DNA of 64,000 nucleotides from DASRAJ01 sp035638255 (GCA_035638255.1 DASRAJ010000122.1:11764-75763); one strand, 5' to 3'; numbered from the stretch's first letter, positions 34,950 to 44,396 are shown. The notes: generated by a model not told the origin, from the sequence alone. A program made the numbers and translations.

Positions 34950-35300
34950 CTATTTTGTCTTTGAAATAAATGCATTGAGTTTCGGACCTAACTCATTTAT
35001 GATTATCGTCAGTTTCTTCTCATCGTCTTTTGAAAGAACTTTTCGACGGATCGCTTTCCGCAACCATGATTTGGTTTCTTCAAAAGAACCTCTTGCATAG
35101 CGGTAGAATTTCCTTCGGTCAGGAGGTGTGAATCTTCCATATCCTTCTGCAATATTTGCTGCTATGCTATCTGCAGACCGGATTACTTGTAAGCCGATAG
35201 TGTGTTGCGCTTTGTAGCTCCACGTATCATAGGCATACCAAACAATATCAGAAAGTTCTTCAGCAAGTTTGTAAACGTCAAGGGTTGTGAGTGTTTTCAT
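34950..35300 (-). CDS. Four-helix-bundle protein (23S rRNA intervening-sequence family)
   Basis: Protein of 116 residues from ATG 35300 (MKTLTTLDVYKLAEELSDIV). It is a four-helix-bundle protein of the S23/IVS family first found encoded in intervening sequences of spirochaete 23S rRNA and related to the Avd proteins of diversity-generating retroelements. Family signatures are QVIRSADSIAANIAEGYGR, the Arg-rich RRKFYRYARGSFEETKSWLRKA and a final helix. The frame upstream to 35375 is repeat sequence and was excluded. It sits between czcA and czcB, splitting an otherwise continuous efflux operon, and is flanked by inverted copies of an AT-rich palindrome. Function unknown; RNA or reverse-transcriptase binding is known for relatives. 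Confidence 0.88.
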   Translation of the reverse strand: MKTLTTLDVYKLAEELSDIVWYAYDTWSYKAQHTIGLQVIRSADSIAANIAEGYGRFTPPDRRKFYRYARGSFEETKSWLRKAIRRKVLSKDDEKKLTIIINELGPKLNAFISKTK

Positions 35301-35342
35301 TTGTTTTTGATTTTGTGTTTTTTTGAAATGACACTTTTGAAA

Positions 35343-35390
35343 TGGAAATTTGAAATTTGTCATCCAAATTTCCATTTTCTAATTTCCATT
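35343..35390. repeat. AT-rich palindromic element, right copy
   Basis: Contains a perfect 12-bp inverted repeat, AATGGAAATTTG (35341-35352) and CAAATTTCCATT (35365-35376), around a 12-nt loop, followed by TTCTAATTTCC. It lies just upstream of the four-helix-bundle gene and 7 nt from the czcA-TolC stop. It is homologous, in opposite orientation, to the copy at 34891. Confidence 0.82.
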
Positions 35391-35396
35391 CTCATT

Positions 35397-38300
35397 TTAA
35401 AGATTTAAGAAGTAGTTCAGTTTGATCACTGCCTGATTGTAATTATTCAATGCAGTGAGGTAATTGTTTTTGATGTCAATACTTTGCGAAAGCAAAGAAG
35501 TGTATTCGATATAACCTATTTCACCATTCTTAAATGCAAGCGTTGCACTATGCAATAATTCATCTGCCTGTTGCACTCCTGTCGTTTCGTAGTATTGAAG
35601 TAATTGCTGCTGCTTGTTTAACTCCTGAATTGTTTGGATGTAAGCCGTATTGAATTGCAGTGTTGCAGTTTCAAAATCTTTTTGCGCTATCTGTTGCCGG
35701 AGTTTTGCTGCCTGAATTTTTCCCTGTTGCGACCAAAAGAATAATGGAACACTTATTCCTAAGCTGTATCCGTAGTATCCGGGTTCAATACCTAACCAAT
35801 TTTGATTGAAATATCGAATGTTTAAGTCAGGCAAAAATTTATTTACCTCCACTTTCTTTTGATATTCTGCCAGGGAAATTTTTTGTTGCGGGAGTTGTAA
35901 GTATGGATGATCTGAAATTGGAAAATTGAAATTAGAAATTTGGCTTCCCGAATTTCCGATTTCCAATTTCAGCTTTTGGACTTGTGTCGTTTCAGGAAGC
36001 ACTGCCTCCGACACATTCATCCACTTCATCAATTCCTGTTGAGCAATGATCACATCAGCACTTGAGGATTGCAAGGCCAATTGAATTTCCTTGTGCTTCG
36101 CCTGTGCAGAAAGCATTTCAAGCTTATTTGTTTCACCTGTATTGAATCGAAGCGTAGCTGCATTTTCAAACTCTGTGAAAATGCTATCCTGCTGCATAAA
36201 AAGTTTTTGCTTTTCTACTGCAAGCCACAAGTTGAAGTATGCGCTTCGCACATCACGCAATAAATCTTTTTGCACAAGTGAAAGATTTGTCCGAACAATG
36301 CCTGTGTTTTGTTTATTGACCTTTCCTTGTGCGAAATAGGTTGTAGGAAATTCAAAAGACTGTGTGATGCCGATTTTAAGAATTCCTTTATTATCCGGCT
36401 GGTCTGATCTTAAATCTTCATTCTCATAGAACAAACCCGTTTTGGCGAAATCAAAAGCTGTCTTTTGTAATTTCTGTTGCTGAGTAAGTTGCAACTGAGA
36501 AGATTGCAATGCGGGATTATTTCTCATGGCCATGTTTACAGCACTGTCGAGCGAAACCACCAAAGGGGATTGAGTTGTTTGAGCAGATGACTGCGTTGCA
36601 AAAGAAGTGAGCAACAGAATAATTGTTGCTGAAGTAGTTGTCGTTTTTATTTTTCTTCTTCGCGAGAAAAGGATGTAGAGTGCCGGCAAAACAATCAGCG
36701 TTAATGCAGTGGAAGAGATGAGACCTCCGATTACAACAGTGGCAAGTGGTCGCTGCACCTCTGCTCCAGCACTGATTGAAATTGCCATCGGTAGAAATCC
36801 AAGCGAAGCAACGGATGCAGTCATGAGCACGGGTCGTAACCGTATTCGTGTGCCTTTTAAAACTCTTTCTCTGATGTCTGCAATTCCTTCTTTCTCTAAC
36901 TGGTTAAACGTGCTTATCAAAACAATTCCATTCAGCACCGCTACTCCAAACAATGCAATGAAACCAACTCCTGCTGAAATCGAGAATGGCATATCGCGCA
37001 ACCAAAGCGCAATCACTCCACCGATTGCACTCATTGGAATTGCAGTGTAAATGAGTAACGCTTCTCTTGCCGAACCGAAAGTGAGAAAGAGCAAAAGAAA
37101 AATCAGCACCAAAGCTCCGGGCAATGCTATTGATAACCGCTTGTTTGCCTCCACGAGATTTTGAAATGTTCCTCCGTACGTAAAATAATATCCGGGCGGA
37201 AGTTTTATTTTTTCATCTAACTTCTTTTGAATTTCATCTACCACACTTTTCATATCACGACCACGAACATTGAACCCGACATAGATTCGGCGCTTGCCGT
37301 CTTCTCTTGAAATTTGTGCGGGTGCTTCCTTCAATTGAATGTCGGCAAGCTGCCGCAATTCAACTTGGCCTGCATCGGGAAGAGGCACAAATAAATTTCT
37401 GATGTCATCAAGATTTGTCCTTGATTCCGGTTGCAGCCTCACAACAAGGTCGAACCTTTTTTCACCTTCATACACAACTCCTGCGGATGTTCCGGCATAC
37501 GCAGTGCTGAGAATTTTATTTACATCCCTGACAGACAAGCCATACTGAGCCAGTTTATTCCTGTCATATTCCACCACCATTTGCGGCAACCCGCTCACCC
37601 TTTCAACACCTGGTTCCGTGACTCCTTCAACACTGCTGATCACCTTTGCTACTTCGCTGGCTTTCTGTTCAAGTGTATTCAGGTCATCACCAAAAATTTT
37701 CACCGCAACATCCTGCTTTATGCCGGTCATCAATTCATTGAAACGCATTTGCATGGGTTGAGTGACCTCTACAAATGCACCCGGAATGTCTGAAAGTGCT
37801 TCTTCAATTTCCTCCTGCATTTCTTCCCGTGAATGGGCGGAAGTCCATTCGTTCATCGGTTTCATTGCAAGCATGATATCCCCTGCTTCAATAGGCATGG
37901 GATCGGTTGGTATTTCACCTGAGCCAATCCGGGTGACGGCATGTTTGATTTCAGGAAATTTTTCTTTCAGAATTTTTTCTGCCATTGAATACGTTTCTAC
38001 CGTTTTAGTCAGTGATGTTCCCTGCGGAAGAAAAATTTCTACGGTCAGGTCTCCTTCTTCCAGTGTAGGGATAAACTCACTTCCCATCCTGGTAAACATG
38101 AATACAGATCCAATGAAAAGAATTACGGCGATTCCGATAACAATCGCTTTACGATTAATTGCAAAATTGATAATTGGCTGATACCAACGCGAGAAAGTGT
38201 CCATCATCCGGTCGCTGATATTTTTATTGTGAGAAGGTTTTTTCGGGAGAAACAGTGCAGACATCATCGGAATATATGTGAGTGACAAAATCAGTGCGCC

Positions 38301-39800
38301 GATGATGGCAAATGAAACCGTCATGGCCATCGGTCGAAACATTTTTCCTTCAATACCGATGAGGGTGAGAATGGGAATGTAAACAATGAGAATAATAATT
38401 TGTCCGAAGGCGGCACTATTCATCATGCGGGAAGCAGCGTGATAAACTTCATGGTTCATCTGTTCTTTGGAGAGAGAAGATTTTCCGGAATATTTCTCTG
38501 TGTAAAGTCCCGGATGCTTTTCAGTTTCAATTTTAATATTCGTTACGCGATGCAGAATTGCTTCAACAATGATCACGGCACCATCCACAATCAAACCGAA
38601 ATCAATAGCGCCCAGCGACATGAGGTTTCCTGAAACTCCGAAGAGATTCATCATCACTATGGCAAACAACATTGCCATCGGAATGACTGATGCGACAATG
38701 AAACCCGCGCGAAGATTTCCAAGAAACAATACGAGAATGAAAATGACGATCAGGGCTCCTTCCAATAAATTTCTTTCTACTGTACCCATAGCACGGTTCA
38801 CCAATTCGCTGCGATCAATGTAGGGCTCAGCAACAACTCCTTCCGGTAATGACTTTTGAATTTGGTGCATTCGTGCTTTTACATTCCGGCTCACTTCATT
38901 GAAGTTTTCACCTTTAAGCATAAGGACTACGCCGCCTACTACCTCACCCCGACCATCGCGCGTAACAGCACCGTAACGCGTTGCAGCACCGTACTGCACT
39001 TTTGCCACAGCCTGAATAAGGACAGGAACATTGTTTACATTTTTGATCACAGTTTTTCCTATGTCGTCTAAGGATTTGACCTGACCAATGCCACGAATGA
39101 AATAGAGATTGTCTTGCTGTTCAATGTAACTGCCTCCCGTGTTTTCATTGTTGTGCTCCAATGCTTCAAAGACTTCGGGAATGGATACATTCATTGATTT
39201 TAGACGGTCATTGTCTATTGCTACTTCATAAGTTTTTACATAGCCGCCCCATGCACTGACCTCTGCAACGCCAGGTACGCCTGATAACTGGGGCTTGATG
39301 ATCCAATCCTGGACGGTGCGCAAATCGGTTGTAGCGTATTTGTTTTCGTACCCCTGCTTTGCGTACACGACGTAGTGATAAATTTCACCTAATCCTGTTG
39401 TGATTGGTGCAAGCTCCGGTTCTGCTAATCCTTCGGGTATATGTGATTCAGCTTCCTTGAGGCGCTCGGTGATTTGCTGCCGCGCCCAATAAAGATCTGT
39501 TCGATCGTGAAACACAATGGTGATCACTGAAAGTCCGGATCGTGAAATAGATCGCCGCTGTTCAACTTCCGGAATGTTGGCGAAAGCCAATTCAATGGGA
39601 GCAGTGATGAACTGCTCTACCTCCTGCGCTCCTAAAGTGGGAGCGAGTGTAATGACTTGCACCTGGTTGTCTGTTATATCAGGCACTGCATCAATGGGCA
39701 ATTGTGTAACGGAATAAATTCCGTAGAGAATTAGTGCAAGTGTAAAAAAGCCCACGGAGAATTTGTTCGCGATGGAGAACTGAATGATTTTATTAATCAT
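35397..39800 (-). CDS. czcA: CzcA-type heavy-metal RND pump fused to a TolC-like outer-membrane channel
   Basis: Protein of 1467 residues. Residues ~1-1030 are a heavy-metal RND transporter: twelve membrane segments, the porter domains, and in TM segments GAIDFGLIVDGAVIIVEA (the proton-relay Asp/Glu region of HME-RND pumps) and GVAVLNGIVLIS. Residues ~1060-1467 are a TolC/CzcC-like outer-membrane factor with a signal-like segment between them (IILLLTSFATQSSAQT). The fusion is common in Bacteroidota; processing into two proteins is likely because one lies in the inner and the other in the outer membrane. Odd: about residues 1276-1297 (LEIGNSGSQISNFNFPIS region) are encoded by a palindromic repeat element inserted in frame. 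Confidence 0.92.
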   Translation of the reverse strand: MINKIIQFSIANKFSVGFFTLALILYGIYSVTQLPIDAVPDITDNQVQVITLAPTLGAQEVEQFITAPIELAFANIPEVEQRRSISRSGLSVITIVFHDRTDLYWARQQITERLKEAESHIPEGLAEPELAPITTGLGEIYHYVVYAKQGYENKYATTDLRTVQDWIIKPQLSGVPGVAEVSAWGGYVKTYEVAIDNDRLKSMNVSIPEVFEALEHNNENTGGSYIEQQDNLYFIRGIGQVKSLDDIGKTVIKNVNNVPVLIQAVAKVQYGAATRYGAVTRDGRGEVVGGVVLMLKGENFNEVSRNVKARMHQIQKSLPEGVVAEPYIDRSELVNRAMGTVERNLLEGALIVIFILVLFLGNLRAGFIVASVIPMAMLFAIVMMNLFGVSGNLMSLGAIDFGLIVDGAVIIVEAILHRVTNIKIETEKHPGLYTEKYSGKSSLSKEQMNHEVYHAASRMMNSAAFGQIIILIVYIPILTLIGIEGKMFRPMAMTVSFAIIGALILSLTYIPMMSALFLPKKPSHNKNISDRMMDTFSRWYQPIINFAINRKAIVIGIAVILFIGSVFMFTRMGSEFIPTLEEGDLTVEIFLPQGTSLTKTVETYSMAEKILKEKFPEIKHAVTRIGSGEIPTDPMPIEAGDIMLAMKPMNEWTSAHSREEMQEEIEEALSDIPGAFVEVTQPMQMRFNELMTGIKQDVAVKIFGDDLNTLEQKASEVAKVISSVEGVTEPGVERVSGLPQMVVEYDRNKLAQYGLSVRDVNKILSTAYAGTSAGVVYEGEKRFDLVVRLQPESRTNLDDIRNLFVPLPDAGQVELRQLADIQLKEAPAQISREDGKRRIYVGFNVRGRDMKSVVDEIQKKLDEKIKLPPGYYFTYGGTFQNLVEANKRLSIALPGALVLIFLLLFLTFGSAREALLIYTAIPMSAIGGVIALWLRDMPFSISAGVGFIALFGVAVLNGIVLISTFNQLEKEGIADIRERVLKGTRIRLRPVLMTASVASLGFLPMAISISAGAEVQRPLATVVIGGLISSTALTLIVLPALYILFSRRRKIKTTTTSATIILLLTSFATQSSAQTTQSPLVVSLDSAVNMAMRNNPALQSSQLQLTQQQKLQKTAFDFAKTGLFYENEDLRSDQPDNKGILKIGITQSFEFPTTYFAQGKVNKQNTGIVRTNLSLVQKDLLRDVRSAYFNLWLAVEKQKLFMQQDSIFTEFENAATLRFNTGETNKLEMLSAQAKHKEIQLALQSSSADVIIAQQELMKWMNVSEAVLPETTQVQKLKLEIGNSGSQISNFNFPISDHPYLQLPQQKISLAEYQKKVEVNKFLPDLNIRYFNQNWLGIEPGYYGYSLGISVPLFFWSQQGKIQAAKLRQQIAQKDFETATLQFNTAYIQTIQELNKQQQLLQYYETTGVQQADELLHSATLAFKNGEIGYIEYTSLLSQSIDIKNNYLTALNNYNQAVIKLNYFLNL
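35912..35972. repeat. Palindromic element inserted in frame in the TolC part of czcA
   Basis: A 61-nt element with terminal inverted repeat CTGAAATTGGAAA (35912-35924) and TTTCCAATTTCAG (35960-35972), a central GGCTTCCCGAA, and inner GAAATTAGAAATT words. It shares the run TGAAATTGGAAAATTGAAAT with the element at 34891. It is read through as coding sequence without a stop. Confidence 0.85.
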
Positions 39801-39898
39801 ACGAAATGAACGAGGTTAGTAATCGAACGTGAGTAATGATCAGGCTGAAATGAAAACACTTCAGTCACCATTTCAGAAAAGTTTTGCTGATATGATTC

Positions 39899-40210
39899 TT
39901 AACCTATGCGGGGTGGCTGCCAAAAGTCAGCAGCAAAATGAGAAGGAATATGCGTTGGGAGCGCGGAAAAATGTTTTTGAGAAAAAGCAGGAACAGGGAG
40001 AAGAGTATGAAAAACTGAAAGGACTACCAAACTATGACAGCAATCGCATTGGCAGAAAGGACTGCAATCATCTGTGCCTTCCTGATTATTGGAGTTATGT
40101 GAAAGCTCAGTGAGACGTGGTGTCTTGTCTTTATTCATTAAGCTTTCAGAGCATGGGATTACCGAAAGCAATATTGTGTAGAGAGCGAAGAGGACGGTGA
40201 ACAGTTTCAC
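39899..40210 (-). CDS. DUF6660-type small Cys/His-rich secreted protein
   Basis: Protein of about 103 residues with an N-terminal hydrophobic signal (KLFTVLFALYTILLSVIPC) and a conserved Cys cluster DDCSPFCQCDCCHS, as in small proteins (DUF6660) encoded directly upstream of CzcA-type pumps in Bacteroidota. A periplasmic metal-binding or sensing role is an inference from the Cys cluster and position. GTG 40210 was chosen; the TTG at 40231 lies in the T-tract of the clpC terminator. It is 98 nt upstream of czcA and likely the first gene of the efflux operon. Confidence 0.72.
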   Translation of the reverse strand: MKLFTVLFALYTILLSVIPCSESLMNKDKTPRLTELSHNSNNQEGTDDCSPFCQCDCCHSLVVLSVFHTLLPVPAFSQKHFSALPTHIPSHFAADFWQPPRIG

Positions 40211-40230
40211 AGCGTAAATATAAACCTTCA

Positions 40231-40258
40231 AAAAACAAAAGCCCTCTTGCGAGGGCTT
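40231..40258 (-). terminator. Rho-independent terminator of clpC
   Basis: On the minus strand, stem AAGCCCTC-GCAA-GAGGGCTT (40239-40258) followed by TTGTTTTTT, 42 nt after the clpC stop. It also insulates the start of the downstream efflux operon. Confidence 0.88.
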
Positions 40259-40297
40259 CTACCTTCTATCTCCTATCTTCTACCTTCTAATTTCTAA
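40256..40297. repeat. Heptad array between clpC stop and its terminator
   Basis: Six words on a 7-nt grid: CTTCTAC, CTTCTAT, CTCCTAT, CTTCTAC, CTTCTAA, TTTCTAA. The array joins the terminator stem to the clpC stop codon with no other sequence between. Confidence 0.9.
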
Positions 40298-40299
40298 AC

Positions 40300-42840
40300 T
40301 CAAACATCCATCTTCTCTTCCTTCACTAATTTCTTCACCAAAGTTTTCAGCTTCTCAGGATCGGCAGGATCAACATCCACCATGATGGTATCGCCTGCTT
40401 TCATCTCTGAATTGAGCAATTCTTCTGCAAGCGGATCTTCAAGATATTTTTGAATTGCTCTCTGCAATGGTCGCGCACCAAACTTGGAATCATATCCGCG
40501 CTCGGCAATAAATTCTTTCGCCCCACCGGTGAGTTCAAGCTGATAGCCGAGAGTGGTTACGCGCTTGAGCACATCGCGCAGCATAATGTCAATGATTTTG
40601 AAGATATGGTCTTTGGTGAGTGCATTGAAGATCACCACATCATCAACACGGTTGAGAAATTCAGGAGAGAAAGTTCTCTTCAAGGCACTTTCAATTACTG
40701 ATTTTGAATGTCCGTCTTCCTGGTCTTGACGCGCTGCTGTATTGAACCCGATGCCTTGTCCGAAATCCTTTAACTGCCGCGCACCGATGTTCGACGTCAT
40801 GATGATAAGGGTATTCTTGAAATCTACTTTTCTTCCGAGACCATCGGTAAGCAATCCATCATCAAGTACCTGCAATAAAATATTGTACACATCCGGATGC
40901 GCTTTCTCAATTTCATCGAGCAGAATTACACTGTATGGTTTCCGCCGGACTTTCTCCGTGAGTTGTCCTCCTTCTTCATAACCCACATAACCCGGAGGAG
41001 CGCCAATCAGGCGTGACACAGAAAATTTTTCCATATACTCGCTCATGTCAATCCGCACCAGCGTATCTTCTGAATCGAACAAATATCTCGCAAGCACTTT
41101 TGCCAATTCTGTTTTGCCGACTCCTGTTGGTCCAAGGAAAATGAATGAGCCAATCGGCTTCTTGGGGTCCTTCAATCCTGCGCGGTTGCGCTGAATGGCC
41201 TTTGTGATTTTTCTGATTGCTTCTTCCTGTCCCACAACACTGCCGCTTAATTCTTCTGCCATGTTCAGCAGCTTCGAGCTTTCGCTCTGAGCAACGCGCT
41301 TCACGGGAATGCCCGTCATCATCGCAACCACCTCGGCAATGTCTTCTTCTGTTACAGGATAGCGCTTCACCTTGGTATCTTCTTCCCAATCATTCTTTGC
41401 GCGCTCCAGTTCTTCAATCAATCGCTTCTCACTGTCGCGCAACTTCGCTGCTTCTTCATAGCGCTGACTTTTTACGACGCGATTTTTTTCGGTCTTCACA
41501 TCTTCAATCTTCTTCTCCAATTCTAAAATGCTTGGTGGCACATGGATATTTTTTAGGTGAACTTTCGCACCTACCTCATCCAGCACATCAATGGCCTTGT
41601 CAGGAAGCAAGCGATCGGTGATGTAACGGGTACTCAGTTTCACACACGCTTCGATTGCTTCGTTAGCATAATTTACATTGTGAAAATCTTCATACTTGCT
41701 CTTGATGTTATTGAGGATGATGATCGTTTCTTCCGGAGAAGGCGGATCAATCAGCACCTTTTGAAAGCGGCGATCAAGCGCACCATCTTTTTCAATATAC
41801 TGGCGATACTCGTCAAGGGTAGAAGCGCCGATGCATTGGAGTTCGCCACGGGCAAGAGCAGGTTTAAAAATGTTCGAAGCATCGAGGGACCCTGTCGCTC
41901 CGCCTGCACCCACAATCGTATGAATTTCATCAATGAAAAGAATCACATCGCGGTTCTTCTCCAGTTCATTCATGATGGCTTTCATCCGCTCTTCAAATTG
42001 CCCTCGGTATTTTGTTCCGGCGACAAGGGCAGCGAGATCCAGCATCACAATTCTCTTATCGAACAACACGCGCGAAACTTTACGCTGAATAATTCTTAAC
42101 GCAAGACCTTCCACAATTGCTGTTTTACCAACGCCGGGTTCACCAATGAGAATCGGGTTGTTCTTTTTTCTTCTGCTGAGGATTTGCGAAACGCGTTCGA
42201 TTTCTGTATCTCTTCCAACAATAGGATCAAGCGTTCCTTCTTCTGCCTGCTTGGTAATATCTCTTCCAAAATTATCGAGCACGGGTGTGCGTGATTTTGC
42301 AGCAGGCGCTTTGCGTGTTGACGAAGTGCTTTTAGATTTTTCTTCTTCAAACCCTTCTTCCTCCTCATGCTGCTCATGGGGAATCTCACTTTTCACATCA
42401 TTCAGCATGAATTCCAATTCGGCTTTGAAAGAATCGTAATCGATTTCAAATCGCGAGAGAATTTCTGTAACCACTGTGTCTTTATTTTTTAGGATGGAAA
42501 GAATCAAATGCTCAGTCCCTATCGTGTCACTCTTCTGAACTTTTGCTTCAAGGATTGTAATCTTCAATGCCTTCTCTGCCTGCTTGGTAAGGGGAAGATT
42601 GTTCACATTCACATTATGATGATGCATTGCTTTGTCGCGGATTGAATCTTCAATCGCCTTGCGCAGCATCACAATATCTACATCCATTGACTTTAAGATC
42701 TTAATGGCAAGTCCGTCGCCATCGCGGATCAATCCCAGTATCAAATGCTCGGTGCCGATAAAATCATGGCCCAGCCGCAGGGCTTCTTCTCTGCTATACG
42801 AGATCACTTCTTTGACCTTCGGAGAAAATTTTGCTTCCAT
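40300..42840 (-). CDS. clpC: ATP-dependent Clp protease ATP-binding subunit ClpC
   Basis: Protein of 846 residues, a Hsp100 unfoldase feeding substrates to ClpP. It has the double Clp N-domain (1-150), the D1 AAA+ module (Walker A GEPGVGKT 233-240, Walker B VILFIDEIH), a UVR/middle segment (about 440-480, RYEEAAKLRDSEKRL) and the D2 AAA+ module (Walker A GPTGVGKT 570-577, VILLDEIEKAH). Length and UVR motif identify ClpC rather than ClpB. ATG 42840 (MEAKFSPKVKEVISYSREEA) is the family start; an upstream TTG at 42870 would add ten residues without support. A terminator follows at 40231-40258. Confidence 0.95.
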   Translation of the reverse strand: MEAKFSPKVKEVISYSREEALRLGHDFIGTEHLILGLIRDGDGLAIKILKSMDVDIVMLRKAIEDSIRDKAMHHHNVNVNNLPLTKQAEKALKITILEAKVQKSDTIGTEHLILSILKNKDTVVTEILSRFEIDYDSFKAELEFMLNDVKSEIPHEQHEEEEGFEEEKSKSTSSTRKAPAAKSRTPVLDNFGRDITKQAEEGTLDPIVGRDTEIERVSQILSRRKKNNPILIGEPGVGKTAIVEGLALRIIQRKVSRVLFDKRIVMLDLAALVAGTKYRGQFEERMKAIMNELEKNRDVILFIDEIHTIVGAGGATGSLDASNIFKPALARGELQCIGASTLDEYRQYIEKDGALDRRFQKVLIDPPSPEETIIILNNIKSKYEDFHNVNYANEAIEACVKLSTRYITDRLLPDKAIDVLDEVGAKVHLKNIHVPPSILELEKKIEDVKTEKNRVVKSQRYEEAAKLRDSEKRLIEELERAKNDWEEDTKVKRYPVTEEDIAEVVAMMTGIPVKRVAQSESSKLLNMAEELSGSVVGQEEAIRKITKAIQRNRAGLKDPKKPIGSFIFLGPTGVGKTELAKVLARYLFDSEDTLVRIDMSEYMEKFSVSRLIGAPPGYVGYEEGGQLTEKVRRKPYSVILLDEIEKAHPDVYNILLQVLDDGLLTDGLGRKVDFKNTLIIMTSNIGARQLKDFGQGIGFNTAARQDQEDGHSKSVIESALKRTFSPEFLNRVDDVVIFNALTKDHIFKIIDIMLRDVLKRVTTLGYQLELTGGAKEFIAERGYDSKFGARPLQRAIQKYLEDPLAEELLNSEMKAGDTIMVDVDPADPEKLKTLVKKLVKEEKMDV

Positions 42841-43077
42841 AGTTTTTATTTTGAACAAAGTACCCGCCAACTTTCTTTTGCAATCAATCTGTCATGCAAA
42901 GTAAGACGAGTTGAAATTATTTACAAATTCCTGTCACCTTAAGTTTTGTTTTCAACATTAACGATTAGAGTTGTATGACATTTTGCCTCTGAAATTCATT
43001 TTATTGAGTGCTTTCAAAGGTTTCAGTCCGAGAATTTTTTTTAACCTACCTTGCAATGCAAAACAAGAAAGAGTATC

Positions 43078-43458
43078 ATGAAGTTCAGCATGGATAAGCA
43101 GGAAAAGTATTGCGTGTTCTCACTACACGAAGAAAATCTCAATTCACAAACCGGGCCGCTACTGAAATCAGAAATGATTTTGCTCAACGCCGAAGGGATT
43201 CGCAATATTATTTTCGACATGAACGATGTAAAGTTCGTTGATTCCTCGGGACTCAGCGCGATTTTAATTTCTGATCGTTTATGCAAGAATGCAAAAGGAA
43301 CCTTTGTCCTCTCAGGAATCAATGAGCAGGTATTGCGACTCTTACAGATCTCACAGCTCGATTCCGTCCTTCATCTCGTCCACACTATGCAGGAAGCGAA
43401 AGATCTGGTTTTGATGGAAGAAATCGAACGCGATTTCAATGATACGACTGAGCCATGA
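43078..43458 (+). CDS. STAS-domain protein (anti-sigma factor antagonist type)
   Basis: Protein of 126 residues, a single STAS domain. The phosphorylatable Ser is in FVDSSGLSAIL (Ser57), as in SpoIIAA-type antagonists regulated by an anti-sigma kinase/phosphatase pair. No such kinase is nearby. Its stop overlaps the start of the RNase Z gene by 4 nt (ATGA 43455-43458), so the two are translated together. ATG 43078 starts in front of the first strand; the frame extends upstream to 43051. Confidence 0.88.
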   Translation: MKFSMDKQEKYCVFSLHEENLNSQTGPLLKSEMILLNAEGIRNIIFDMNDVKFVDSSGLSAILISDRLCKNAKGTFVLSGINEQVLRLLQISQLDSVLHLVHTMQEAKDLVLMEEIERDFNDTTEP

Positions 43459-44390
43459 CCTTCGAAGTTACCATCCTCGGAAGTAACTCTGCCATTCCGG
43501 CCCACGGACGCCATCCTACTTCACAGGTTTTAAACCACAATGAAAAATATTTTCTGCTCGATTGCGGTGAAGGAACGCAAATGCGGCTCAGCCAACTGAA
43601 AATTAAGCGCAGCAAGATTGATCACATTTTCATTACGCATCTTCACGGCGATCATTATTATGGATTTATTGGTTTGCTCACTTCATATCATTTGTTGCAG
43701 CGAAGAGAACCACTCCATGTTTTTGCCCCGAAGGGGTTGAAAGAAATTATTGCGCTCAACTTCAGCTATTCTGACACGCATCTTATCTACGAGATTGTGT
43801 TTCATGAATACGATGCAAAAGCTGAAGAAAAAATTTTTGAGAATGAAGAATTGAACGTGAGCACCATCGTCATGAACCATCGCATTCCTACCTGTGGATT
43901 TTTGTTTCGGGAAAAAAATCATCAGCGAAAAATTCTTCCTCAAAAATTAGAGGAGTTTCAGGTTCCGGTTACTGCGATTGCAGATTTGAAGAAGGGAAAA
44001 GATTTCGTGGCGAATGGAAAAACAATTCCTAATTCGGAACTCACCGGTGAGCCTTCACCCATTCGCTCGTATGCTTTTTGTTCTGATACTCTGTACAACG
44101 AAAAAATTATTCCGCAGGTGGAAGGCGCTGACCTGATGTATCATGAGTCAACATTCATGAATGAATCAATGGAGCGCGCCATACAAACTTTCCATTGCAC
44201 GAGCTCACAAGCCGCAACCATCGCGATGAAATCGAATGTGAAAAAATTATTGATCGGGCACTTCTCTGCAAAATACACTGAGCTCGAGCCGATGCTTGAA
44301 GAAGCACGTATGATATTTCCGAATACAGAATTAGCGATTGAAGGAGAAAAATATTCAGTCAGTTCGCCGGTGCTGGAGGTAACATTGTAA
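43455..44390 (+). CDS. rnz: Ribonuclease Z
   Basis: Protein of 311 residues, a metallo-beta-lactamase-fold endonuclease removing 3' trailers from tRNA precursors. The zinc motif is THLHGDHYYG (His62, His64, Asp66, His67), with further ligands in AFCSDTLYNE and LLIGHFSAKY. The exosite arm segment is present between ~150 and 210. Length (about 300-310) is normal. It is coupled to the STAS gene by a 4-nt overlap and is convergent with the leucine-rich-repeat gene 6 nt away. Confidence 0.93.
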   Translation: MTFEVTILGSNSAIPAHGRHPTSQVLNHNEKYFLLDCGEGTQMRLSQLKIKRSKIDHIFITHLHGDHYYGFIGLLTSYHLLQRREPLHVFAPKGLKEIIALNFSYSDTHLIYEIVFHEYDAKAEEKIFENEELNVSTIVMNHRIPTCGFLFREKNHQRKILPQKLEEFQVPVTAIADLKKGKDFVANGKTIPNSELTGEPSPIRSYAFCSDTLYNEKIIPQVEGADLMYHESTFMNESMERAIQTFHCTSSQAATIAMKSNVKKLLIGHFSAKYTELEPMLEEARMIFPNTELAIEGEKYSVSSPVLEVTL

Positions 44391-44396
44391 AGAAAT

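Noticed and set aside
34950..35300. Diversity-generating retroelement (because of the Avd-related four-helix protein)
   Set aside because: No reverse transcriptase, template repeat or variable repeat is present in the window.
39829..40113. 94-codon plus-strand ORF
   Set aside because: Lies opposite the DUF6660-type gene, which has a signal peptide, a Cys cluster and the expected position upstream of czcA.
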